From Acidobacteriota bacterium (GTDB taxonomy: Bacteria > Acidobacteriota > Terriglobia > Acidiferrales > UBA7541), in the NCBI GenBank assembly GCA_003161495.1, contig PMOP01000325.1, positions 1-5,154 of the forward strand: a stretch of DNA of 5,154 bases, given 5' to 3'. Positions 1 to 4,945 of this stretch are shown piece after piece. How positions within the stretch are numbered: position 1 is the stretch's first letter; each line of letters opens with the position of its first letter. The notes under the pieces are model-generated. The model worked only from the letters and a program-made list of their open reading frames with translations, was not told where the DNA came from and ran no database searches. Both the position numbers and the translations under genes were made by a program.

Positions 1-1098
1 GAGTTCCCCGCGGAATTAATGAAGGAAGAGCAGCCCCAGGGCAGCTTTCACATCCAGGAAGAGCGCCGCCTGTTTTACGTGGCCGTGACGCGGGCGCGCC
101 AACGCCTCACGCTCAACACGGTTGTCAATAAGCGGTCAAAGCCGTCGCCGTTCCTGGACGACATCCTCATGGACGCGCAAATCAAGCGCCGCGATATCGA
201 GCAGCTTGCTCCTGCTCCCGCGAATGTGACTGCCGCAGCATCTGTCGAGACCGCGCCAGTTCTGTTTGAGTTGCCGGAGCGGCGCGCGCGCATCGGCTCA
301 CGAATCGGCGAGTGGGCCGCGTCCTATCGACCGCCGGTGCCGGAACCGCTGCTGATCAGTCCCTCTGCAATCGGCACGCTTGAATCGTGTCCTCAAAAAT
401 ATCTTTTCGATTGCGCGTGGAGACTTCGCGGTGGGCCCGCCGCGGCCATGAGCTTTGGCAGCGTGATGCACAACACGATTAAATATTTCATCGGCGAACT
501 GATCAAGGGCCACACTCTCCCGTTTGAGGAAGTGGAACGAAAATTTGAGCTGGAGTGGACCTCGGCTGGGTTCGAGGACGATTACCAGGAGCAGGAGTAC
601 AAAAAAGACGGATTGCTGCAATTGCGCGTGTTTTATGCCGGCACGCTGGCCTCGCCTCCAACCGTCATCGCGCAGGAAAAAGTTTTCGAGCTGCCGATGG
701 ACAACAATGTTGTCCTCACCGGACGAATGGACCAGGTGAACCGCCTCGGCCCCGGGGAAGAAGAAATCGTGGATTACAAAACGGGCCGGCCGCGCAACGA
801 AGAGAAAGCCAAAAAGGATGTGCAGCTGAGCGTCTATGCGCTCGCGGCCCGCGAAGTGTTTGACTGGAATCCCGCCCGGCTCACGCTGCATTTTCTGCAA
901 ACGAATCAGCCCGTGAGCGCCACGCGCGACGACAAGCAGCTGAAAAAAGTGCGCGAAGTCATTCAGGAAGCCGCCGCCGATATTCGCGCGGGCGACTTGC
1001 CCGCGAAGCCCGGCTTTGCTTGCAGATTCTGCGATTATGAGTCCATCTGTCCAGCGCGGGAACAGGGCGCGGCCGCCAGCGCTTCCGGGGAAGAGTAG
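1..1098 (+). CDS. UvrD/RecB-type DNA helicase with C-terminal iron-sulfur RecB-family nuclease domain (5' partial)
   Basis: The frame is open from base 1 and ends at TAG 1096-1098, giving 365 residues; the N-terminal ATPase part is missing. Residue numbers count from base 1. Residues 20-33 (EERRLFYVAVTRAR) are SF1A helicase motif VI, which contacts ATP. After a variable linker comes a PD-(D/E)XK nuclease domain of the RecB/AddB/Cas4 type: H157, D244 (GRMDQV), D258 and K260 (VDYKTG), and Q275/Y279 (QxxxY). Cys130 plus Cys341, Cys344 and Cys350 (CxxC-x5-C) match the 4Fe-4S staple known from AddB and Cas4. All expected catalytic residues are present, so the nuclease is probably active. By family, such proteins unwind and trim double-strand DNA ends for recombination (AddAB or AdnAB style), in the cytoplasm. 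Which subtype it is, and whether it has a partner subunit, cannot be told from this fragment. The ATG at 19 is internal, because motif-like sequence (EFPAEL) continues upstream of it. Confidence 0.93.
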   Translation, partial: EFPAELMKEEQPQGSFHIQEERRLFYVAVTRARQRLTLNTVVNKRSKPSPFLDDILMDAQIKRRDIEQLAPAPANVTAAASVETAPVLFELPERRARIGSRIGEWAASYRPPVPEPLLISPSAIGTLESCPQKYLFDCAWRLRGGPAAAMSFGSVMHNTIKYFIGELIKGHTLPFEEVERKFELEWTSAGFEDDYQEQEYKKDGLLQLRVFYAGTLASPPTVIAQEKVFELPMDNNVVLTGRMDQVNRLGPGEEEIVDYKTGRPRNEEKAKKDVQLSVYALAAREVFDWNPARLTLHFLQTNQPVSATRDDKQLKKVREVIQEAAADIRAGDLPAKPGFACRFCDYESICPAREQGAAASASGEE

Positions 1099-1102
1099 TC
1101 GA

Positions 1103-1201
1103 GTAGCACAGGCACTCTTGCCTGTGCGGTTTTGTAGGCCGCGCGCGTTGGACTCATAACTGCAATCACGAAACCCGCACAGGCAAGAGTGCCTGTGCTA
1201 C
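1103..1201. repeat. REP-like inverted doublet flanked by GTAG/CTAC
   Basis: Bases 1103-1129 and 1175-1201 form a perfect 27-base inverted repeat around a 45-base spacer. Each arm is itself a hairpin: GCACAGGCA, loop CTCT, TGCCTGTGC (9 bp). The left arm opens with GTAG and the right arm closes with CTAC, so each arm reads GTAG plus hairpin in its own orientation. GTAG beside an imperfect palindrome is the known layout of REP elements mobilised by RAYT (Y1-type) transposases, and two opposed REPs resemble a BIME. The element begins five bases after the helicase stop codon. The left hairpin is followed by GGTTTTG, so it may also weaken read-through on the plus strand. No transposase gene lies in this window, so the REP assignment is by structure only. 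Confidence 0.72.
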
Positions 1202-1257
1202 TTAAAGCGATTCCCGCTCGCGCTTCAAATAAAATTTTCTGATGGAATGTCGGGGAT

Positions 1258-1292
1258 AAAAAAAGGGCGGCCACGGATGTGGTCGCCCTTTT
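1258..1292 (-). terminator. Intrinsic terminator, strongest on the minus strand
   Basis: Bases 1261-1274 pair with 1279-1292 (14 bp including one G-T) around a GGAT loop. Reading the minus strand, the GC-rich stem runs into seven T's (1264-1258), the classic factor-independent form. On the plus strand only TTTT then GG follows, so it would be a weaker stop for read-through from the helicase gene. The nearest minus-strand gene, vWA protein 1, ends about 375 bases before it, which suggests that this terminator serves a separate transcript. Confidence 0.65.
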
Positions 1293-1412
1293 GGAAACGT
1301 TTTCTGAGACCTTACTCGGTGTGTTGCGTTTCCCTGATGTGGCCGATTCGCGCATTCGCTCCGTGAACCATTCTCCCCTCGGAGCAACGAGCCAACCCAT
1401 CGCAGACTCGCT
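1258..1412 (-). ncRNA. Candidate small non-coding RNA of about 155 nt
   Basis: A promoter-like pair of boxes (1447-1442 and 1424-1419) lies just upstream, and a strong intrinsic terminator closes the stretch. Between them the minus strand folds on paper into a rod: 1404-1402 with 1327-1325, 1401-1398 with 1339-1336, 1397-1392 with 1346-1341, and 1387-1380 with 1363-1356. That is 21 base pairs with bulges, an internal loop and a 16-base apical loop, followed by a single-stranded stretch and the terminator hairpin. No open frame with a ribosome binding site fits inside it. I do not recognise it as tmRNA, RNase P RNA or SRP RNA. A 6S-like RNA is possible from size and rod shape, but I see no diagnostic sequence. 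The 5' end is inferred from the -10 box. All of this is inference from sequence. Confidence 0.4.
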
Positions 1413-1418
1413 ATCGTT

Positions 1419-1447
1419 CTTTTACGAGTGTGCGCCCGGGAAGTCAA
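1419..1447 (-). promoter_or_regulatory. Candidate sigma-70-type promoter for the small RNA
   Basis: Reading the minus strand, TTGACT (1447-1442) matches the -35 consensus at five of six bases. It is followed after exactly 17 bases by TAAAAG (1424-1419), four of six for the -10 box. Transcription would begin near 1412. The boxes alone are weak evidence; the case is helped by the intrinsic terminator about 155 bases downstream and by the absence of a protein gene between them. Confidence 0.38.
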
Positions 1448-1532
1448 GAAGAAATTCCAGAACTGCGAAACGAAAAACCAATGCATTCCAAAAAATTATT
1501 TTGTCGATGAACTTCGCTACAAACGAAGTCTG

Positions 1533-1619
1533 TCCCACACAATAAAAATGCGCCCGTTGTGTTGTGGCGCCGGCGGGACGCCGGCGCCACGAAAAACAAC
1601 CAACCCTGCTTGTGTGGGA
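1533..1619. repeat. Nested palindrome with GC-rich core
   Basis: The core is an 11-bp perfect stem, GTGGCGCCGGC (1564-1574) with its complement (1580-1590), around a GGGAC loop. An outer pair, TCCCACACAA (1533-1542) and TTGTGTGGGA (1610-1619), encloses the core. It lacks the GTAG flank of the other two repeats here, so it is probably a different family of intergenic palindrome. It lies 46 bases beyond the stop codon of vWA gene 1 and could form a hairpin at the end of that transcript, but no T tract follows on that strand. Function unknown. Confidence 0.6.
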
Positions 1620-1665
1620 GCGGTAATGCAACGCTAATCCGGATTGGCGCCGGCAAAATGAATGG

Positions 1666-2745
1666 CTACGGCGTTGCGTTGAGGTAATACCCGTCGCGCG
1701 TGAGCAACGACAGGCCAGGCCGCTTCACGCGCACTTCAATCGTGTGATACGCCTTCGAGCGGTCGGCATGCGAGCCGGAATAGCCGATGGTGTACTGATT
1801 GCGCGCCTGCTCGGAAACCCGCCCGTACAGCTCTTCGAGATTTTCCCGGCTCACGCCGCCGTAGAAAATATCTCCCCCGGTGGCATGGGCGTACTTCGCC
1901 AGAATATTGTTCCCCAGAAACGTGATGCCGCGATTCAGGTTCGCTTCGCCGACGCCCACGGCGTAAACGGAAATATCGGCGGACAACAACGCCTTCAGTG
2001 TCTCGTCGTATTTGTGCGTATTATTCTTGGCGTTCTGCCCGTCGGAGATCAGAAAAATAATCTTGCGTCTCTCGCGCGGCCGGTCCCGCAATTGTTCCGC
2101 GGCGGCATAAATTGCGTCATCGATGTGTTTGGTATTGGGATGCCCGTTGGCCTCGGTCGGAACTTTCGCGGGCCCCGGCGGCTGCGCCGTATTGACGCGC
2201 GGCCCATTCGTCATGGTGTAGGAACCGATCCCGGGAAACGAACTGCTGAGGTCGATTTTTTTGAGCTGCGTCAGAAGCGCGTCGTTGTCCCCGATGAAAT
2301 CCTCGGAAATTTGTTCGGGAACTTCATCGAACCGCCACAGGGACACTTCGTCGGAAGCGCTAAATGCGCCCGCCAAAGTCTCCAGGGTCTTCTGCACCTT
2401 TTCCGCCGTGCCCGTTTTCAAGTCGTCGTCAATCAGAACCGCCACGGACAGCGGAAACGCATCCGCGGAGAACAATGCGATCGGCTGTTCAACTCCATCT
2501 TCAAAAACCCGGAAATCATTTTGCTGCAGATCGGTCACCGGCTCGCCCTGGCTGTCTTTTACCGTCACGGGCACGATCACCAAAGTCACCGTCGTCCGGA
2601 TACGTGCGCGGGGATCCTGCGTTTGCGGCGACGCATCTTGACCGGCGCCCTGGCCGAACGCCTCTTGCGTTCGCAAGGCCGCCAAGGCCATCAAAGCCAG
2701 AAAAATCGCCACGCTCGCAACCAGGAATTTTCGTGGACATTTCAT
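1666..2745 (-). CDS. Exported VWFA-related acidobacterial protein 1, degenerate MIDAS
   Basis: 359 residues from ATG 2745-2743. This start was chosen because it puts a basic-hydrophobic export signal (residues 1 to about 31, ending near AFGQ) at the N terminus; a longer frame from 2907 adds a non-signal extension that overlaps the divergent gene. After a linker come the family lead-in (NDFRVFEDGVEQPIALFS, 76-93), the vWA fold, and the terminal QYTIGYS...GYY block. The metal site departs from canon: where the paralogues have DTSGS or DTSNS this protein has DDDLK (D106, D108, K110), and the usual metal-site Thr position aligns with K206 beside T205. The third-loop Asp is kept (SDG, D235). A long loop (about 165-206, Pro/Gly/Ser rich) precedes the second site. 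Known vWA proteins bind ligands through Mg2+ at this site, so this copy may bind differently or be structural. No Shine-Dalgarno sits at normal spacing; GAGG lies 19 bases upstream. Ligand unknown. Confidence 0.88.
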   Translation of the reverse strand: MKCPRKFLVASVAIFLALMALAALRTQEAFGQGAGQDASPQTQDPRARIRTTVTLVIVPVTVKDSQGEPVTDLQQNDFRVFEDGVEQPIALFSADAFPLSVAVLIDDDLKTGTAEKVQKTLETLAGAFSASDEVSLWRFDEVPEQISEDFIGDNDALLTQLKKIDLSSSFPGIGSYTMTNGPRVNTAQPPGPAKVPTEANGHPNTKHIDDAIYAAAEQLRDRPRERRKIIFLISDGQNAKNNTHKYDETLKALLSADISVYAVGVGEANLNRGITFLGNNILAKYAHATGGDIFYGGVSRENLEELYGRVSEQARNQYTIGYSGSHADRSKAYHTIEVRVKRPGLSLLTRDGYYLNATP

Positions 2746-2852
2746 AAGCGTGCCGTCACTATTTCCTCGTAAGCTGCCACCGGCCGCGACGCTTCGTTGT
2801 CTCAAATGGCATCTTAATGGTCCACCGGGGCATCCAACACCCCATCGCCGCC

Positions 2853-2859
2853 GGAGGAG
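2853..2859 (+). promoter_or_regulatory. Strong ribosome binding site of vWA gene 2
   Basis: GGAGGAG, with its GGAGG core ending ten bases before ATG 2868, is a near-ideal Shine-Dalgarno. It decides the start: the longer frame beginning at 2817 has no such site and would bury the export signal. It contrasts with vWA genes 1 and 3, which have no site at usual spacing. Confidence 0.8.
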
Positions 2860-2865
2860 ATTATA
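2860..2865 (-). promoter_or_regulatory. Candidate -10 box for vWA gene 1 in the divergent gap
   Basis: The minus strand reads a perfect TATAAT at 2865-2860. I see no convincing -35 box at 16-19 bases upstream, and the TG is not at the extended -10 position. If used, it would give vWA gene 1 a leader of roughly 110 bases, and it would overlap the ribosome binding site region of the divergent vWA gene 2, so the two genes could interfere with each other. The rest of the 122-base gap (2746-2867) shows no clear promoter for gene 2. A hexamer match alone is weak evidence. Confidence 0.25.
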
Positions 2866-2867
2866 CA

Positions 2868-3800
2868 ATGCGGATTCGAGCCATCCTTTGTTATCTATGC
2901 GTCGCATCCCTTGCCGGAGGGCTGGCCTTCGCCGCTGCCCCGGGACAAATCCGCGTGCAGGTGAACCTGGTAAACCTTTTCGCCACCGTGCGCGACAAAC
3001 ACAAAGCGATTGTCACCGGCTTAAAACAAGATGACTTTCAGGTCTACGAGGATGGCCAGCTCCAGGAAATTACCAATTTTTCCGCCGAATCCGATCTCCC
3101 GATTACCCTGGGGATATTGATCGATACAAGCGGCAGCGAGTACTACATGCTCTCCGGAGAGAAGGAAGCCGGTTCGCGCTTCCTCGCCCGTGTCTTGCGC
3201 AAGGGCGACCTGGCCATGATCATGAGCTTTGATACAGATGTCGACCTCCTCGCCGATTTCACCGATGACCGGGCCATGCTGAATCGCGCCATCAACCGCG
3301 CGCAGGTTAATGTCCCTGTCGGCGGAATCATCGCGCAAGGGCCGCTTCCCTCGAGCGGCACGGGCGGCACAAATTTTTATGACGCCGTCTATCTCGCCGC
3401 CCATGACAAGCTGTCCGATGAGGCGGGAAGAAAAGCCATCGTCGTCCTGACCGACGCGGAAGATACCGGAAGCAAATTGAGGTTGGAGGATGCCATCGAA
3501 GCCGCGCAACGCACCGACACGGTAGTCCACATTCTTCTGGTGGCCGCCGATGGCGGCGATCAGACCGTCGCCAAAAGGCTCACCGACGAAACCGGCGGGC
3601 GGATGATCGTGGTGCGCAGCGAAAAAAATCTGGAGGCGGCATTCGATCAGATCTCGGAGGAACTGCGCAGCCAGTACACCATCGGCTACTCCCCCACCAA
3701 CAAGAAGCACGACGGAAGCTACCGCAAAGTCAAAGTGGAAACCAAGGACAAGGAATATTCCGTCCTGACCCGCCGCGGATACTACGCCCCCAATGACTGA
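2868..3800 (+). CDS. Exported VWFA-related acidobacterial protein 2, intact MIDAS
   Basis: 310 residues. The N terminus (1 to about 24, basic then hydrophobic, with AFA/AAA before PGQ) is a typical Sec signal peptide. The family lead-in is DDFQVYEDGQLQEITNFS, followed by a vWA fold with all metal-site elements: DTSGS (D86, S88, S90), Thr168 in GGTNFYDAVY, and Asp196 in VVLTDAED. The protein ends with QYTIGYSP and GYY six residues before the stop, as in its two neighbours. By family it should bind a partner through Mg2+ outside the cytoplasm; no ligand or enzyme activity can be inferred. It is the shortest of the three paralogues, with the shortest region between signal peptide and lead-in. 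It is divergent from vWA gene 1 and convergent with vWA gene 3, so it is probably transcribed alone. Confidence 0.92.
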   Translation: MRIRAILCYLCVASLAGGLAFAAAPGQIRVQVNLVNLFATVRDKHKAIVTGLKQDDFQVYEDGQLQEITNFSAESDLPITLGILIDTSGSEYYMLSGEKEAGSRFLARVLRKGDLAMIMSFDTDVDLLADFTDDRAMLNRAINRAQVNVPVGGIIAQGPLPSSGTGGTNFYDAVYLAAHDKLSDEAGRKAIVVLTDAEDTGSKLRLEDAIEAAQRTDTVVHILLVAADGGDQTVAKRLTDETGGRMIVVRSEKNLEAAFDQISEELRSQYTIGYSPTNKKHDGSYRKVKVETKDKEYSVLTRRGYYAPND

Positions 3801-3807
3801 GCGGCAA

Positions 3808-3889
3808 GTAGGACGGGCTTCAGCCTGTCTGGTTTTGAATTTCTTTCATTGCAAGAAGAAAAAGGAAGACAGGCTCAAGCCCGTCCTAC
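3808..3889. repeat. REP-like inverted doublet, probable two-way terminator
   Basis: Bases 3808-3830 pair with 3867-3889 at 22 of 23 positions (C-C mismatch at 3821/3876) around a 36-base spacer. Each arm is also self-complementary: GACGGGCT, then TC, then AGCCTGTC on the left. The left arm starts with GTAG and the right arm ends with CTAC, the same layout as the repeat near 1103-1201 but with a different core. It fills nearly the whole 95-base gap between two convergent genes. The left hairpin is followed by TGGTTTTG on the plus strand. The right hairpin, read on the minus strand, is followed by TTCCTTTTTCTTCTT. Each gene thus runs into a hairpin plus U-rich stretch, and termination in both directions is plausible. 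GTAG plus palindrome suggests a RAYT-mobilised REP; no transposase is present here. Confidence 0.72.
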
Positions 3890-3895
3890 CAAAAT

Positions 3896-4945
3896 CTACG
3901 GCCTGGTAGGCATTCCCGGCGCGGGAATCGGAATGGAATAATACCCTTTGCGCGCGCGGACGATCACATCTTTGCGATCCGTTTGAATCCGAATCGTATG
4001 GTACTTGCCGTCCACGGAGCGCCCCGCGGGACTGTAGGCCAGGGCGTATTGATGCCGCAATTCGTCTCCGATGTCCAGAAACGATTGGCCCAGGTCGTCG
4101 ATTTGATAGGGGAAGAAAGCGCGTCCACCCGTTTCTCCCGCCAGTTGTTCCATGACTTTATCCCCTTCGCCCTTTTCATACTTGCGATTGATTCGCTTGG
4201 CAGGATCTTTTTCGTCTCCGGTCGTAACCCAATCCGTGCTGGTGCTGATTGAGTAGATGATCACGCCCGCGCGCTGCGCCATTTCCACCGATTCGCCGCG
4301 TGAGCGATTGCTGCTGTTGTCATCGCCGTCGGAAATCACCACCAGCACGCGCCGCACATCCGAATTCGGGCCGGGAGGCAGCGGAGAATCCTTGAGCAAA
4401 TGATCGCTGGCCGAGTACACGGCATCGTACAGGGACGTGGCGCCGCCGGCCCGCTGCTTCAAAATCGTGTCGCGAAGATCGCCGGTATCTCCCGTGAAAT
4501 CCTTGATGATTTGCGCCCCATCGTCGAACGTCATCAAAAAAGCCTGATCTTTTCCGCGACGCAATGCGTTAAACAGGAAATCGATGGCGGCGTCCTGCTC
4601 GAATTTCAAGCGTTCCCGAATGCTGTTGGAGGTGTCCAGCACCATGCCGATGCGCAGCGGAAGGTCGGTCGGCTGGCTGAACGAAGTAATTTCCTGCTCC
4701 GCGCCGTCGTCGAACACTTTGAAATTTTCCTTATACAAATCGGTGACCAGCTTTTCGTGCTTGGTCACCACGCTGAAAAGCACTTCCACGAGGTTCACGT
4801 TGCGAACGATCGCGCCCTGGCGGTCCACCTGCGCGGGAGCCTGCGGCGGCGCTGGTGGTTGCGCCTGCTGCGCCCTCACAGCGGCGACAGCCGCGACGAA
4901 ACACAGGATGACGATCCAAACAACCGGTTTTTTCATGATTGTCAT
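3896..4945 (-). CDS. Exported VWFA-related acidobacterial protein 3, intact MIDAS
   Basis: 349 residues from ATG 4945-4943, which overlaps the upstream stop codon as ATGA; a second ATG three codons on (4936) is an alternative. The frame extends to 4987, but that start lies inside the upstream gene. Residues 1-25 (MTIMKKPVVW... ending VRA) form a signal peptide, followed by a Pro/Gln/Ala-rich linker (26-39). The lead-in is ENFKVFDDGAEQEITSFS. Metal-site residues are complete: DTSNS (D104, S106, S108), Thr170 in GGATSLYDAVY, and D206 in VVISDGDD. A charged insertion around KRINRKYEKGEGDK sits before the last strands. The QYALAYSP and GYY block closes the domain, followed by a short Pro-rich tail. 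No Shine-Dalgarno is evident, so translation is probably coupled to the pseudouridine synthase gene. It likely acts in the envelope or outside the cell; ligand unknown. Confidence 0.92.
   Translation of the reverse strand: MTIMKKPVVWIVILCFVAAVAAVRAQQAQPPAPPQAPAQVDRQGAIVRNVNLVEVLFSVVTKHEKLVTDLYKENFKVFDDGAEQEITSFSQPTDLPLRIGMVLDTSNSIRERLKFEQDAAIDFLFNALRRGKDQAFLMTFDDGAQIIKDFTGDTGDLRDTILKQRAGGATSLYDAVYSASDHLLKDSPLPPGPNSDVRRVLVVISDGDDNSSNRSRGESVEMAQRAGVIIYSISTSTDWVTTGDEKDPAKRINRKYEKGEGDKVMEQLAGETGGRAFFPYQIDDLGQSFLDIGDELRHQYALAYSPAGRSVDGKYHTIRIQTDRKDVIVRARKGYYSIPIPAPGMPTRP

Larger units (their letters stand above)
1099..1665. other. Intergenic region without a convincing protein gene
   Basis: This stretch of 567 bases separates the helicase-nuclease from vWA gene 1, whose stop codons face each other. 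Short open frames exist on both strands, but none shows a recognisable motif or a clear ribosome binding site, and several run through palindromes. What it does hold is listed separately: a REP-like doublet, a terminator, a candidate small RNA with promoter boxes, and a nested palindrome. A 6-bp hairpin (1511-1516 with 1524-1529) and a perfect 10-base palindrome AATCCGGATT (1636-1645) are also present, with no function I can assign. Confidence 0.7.

Noticed and set aside
298..900. 200-codon minus-strand frame within the helicase-nuclease gene
   Set aside because: The plus strand carries the catalytic motifs of a known family over the same bases; the antisense product has none.
1103..1201. CRISPR array
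   Set aside because: There are only two copies of the repeat, inverted relative to each other, with a single spacer; no direct-repeat periodicity exists here or elsewhere in the window.
1258..1412. Firm identification of the small RNA candidate as 6S RNA
   Set aside because: Length and rod shape are compatible, but I could not find a closing stem or central bubble matching the family, so no name was given.
1279..1656. Several 69-94 codon frames on both strands of the intergenic region
   Set aside because: They overlap one another, cross the palindromes, have no clear ribosome binding sites, and show no motif or plausible protein composition.
1744..2772. 342-codon open frame on the plus strand opposite vWA gene 1
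   Set aside because: It is a mirror of the well-supported minus-strand gene in GC-rich DNA. The translation shows no domain, signal or ribosome binding site, while the minus strand gives a complete family match.
2797..2820. Sigma-70 promoter for vWA gene 2 from TTGTCT plus TAATGG
   Set aside because: The spacing is only 12 bases and both boxes are poor matches.
2746..2907. Longer N terminus for vWA protein 1 starting at 2907
   Set aside because: It would overlap the divergent gene and place 54 non-signal residues before a clear export signal.
3021..3710. 229-codon open frame on the minus strand opposite vWA gene 2
   Set aside because: Antisense shadow of a gene with an intact vWA fold; no start site and no recognisable protein features.
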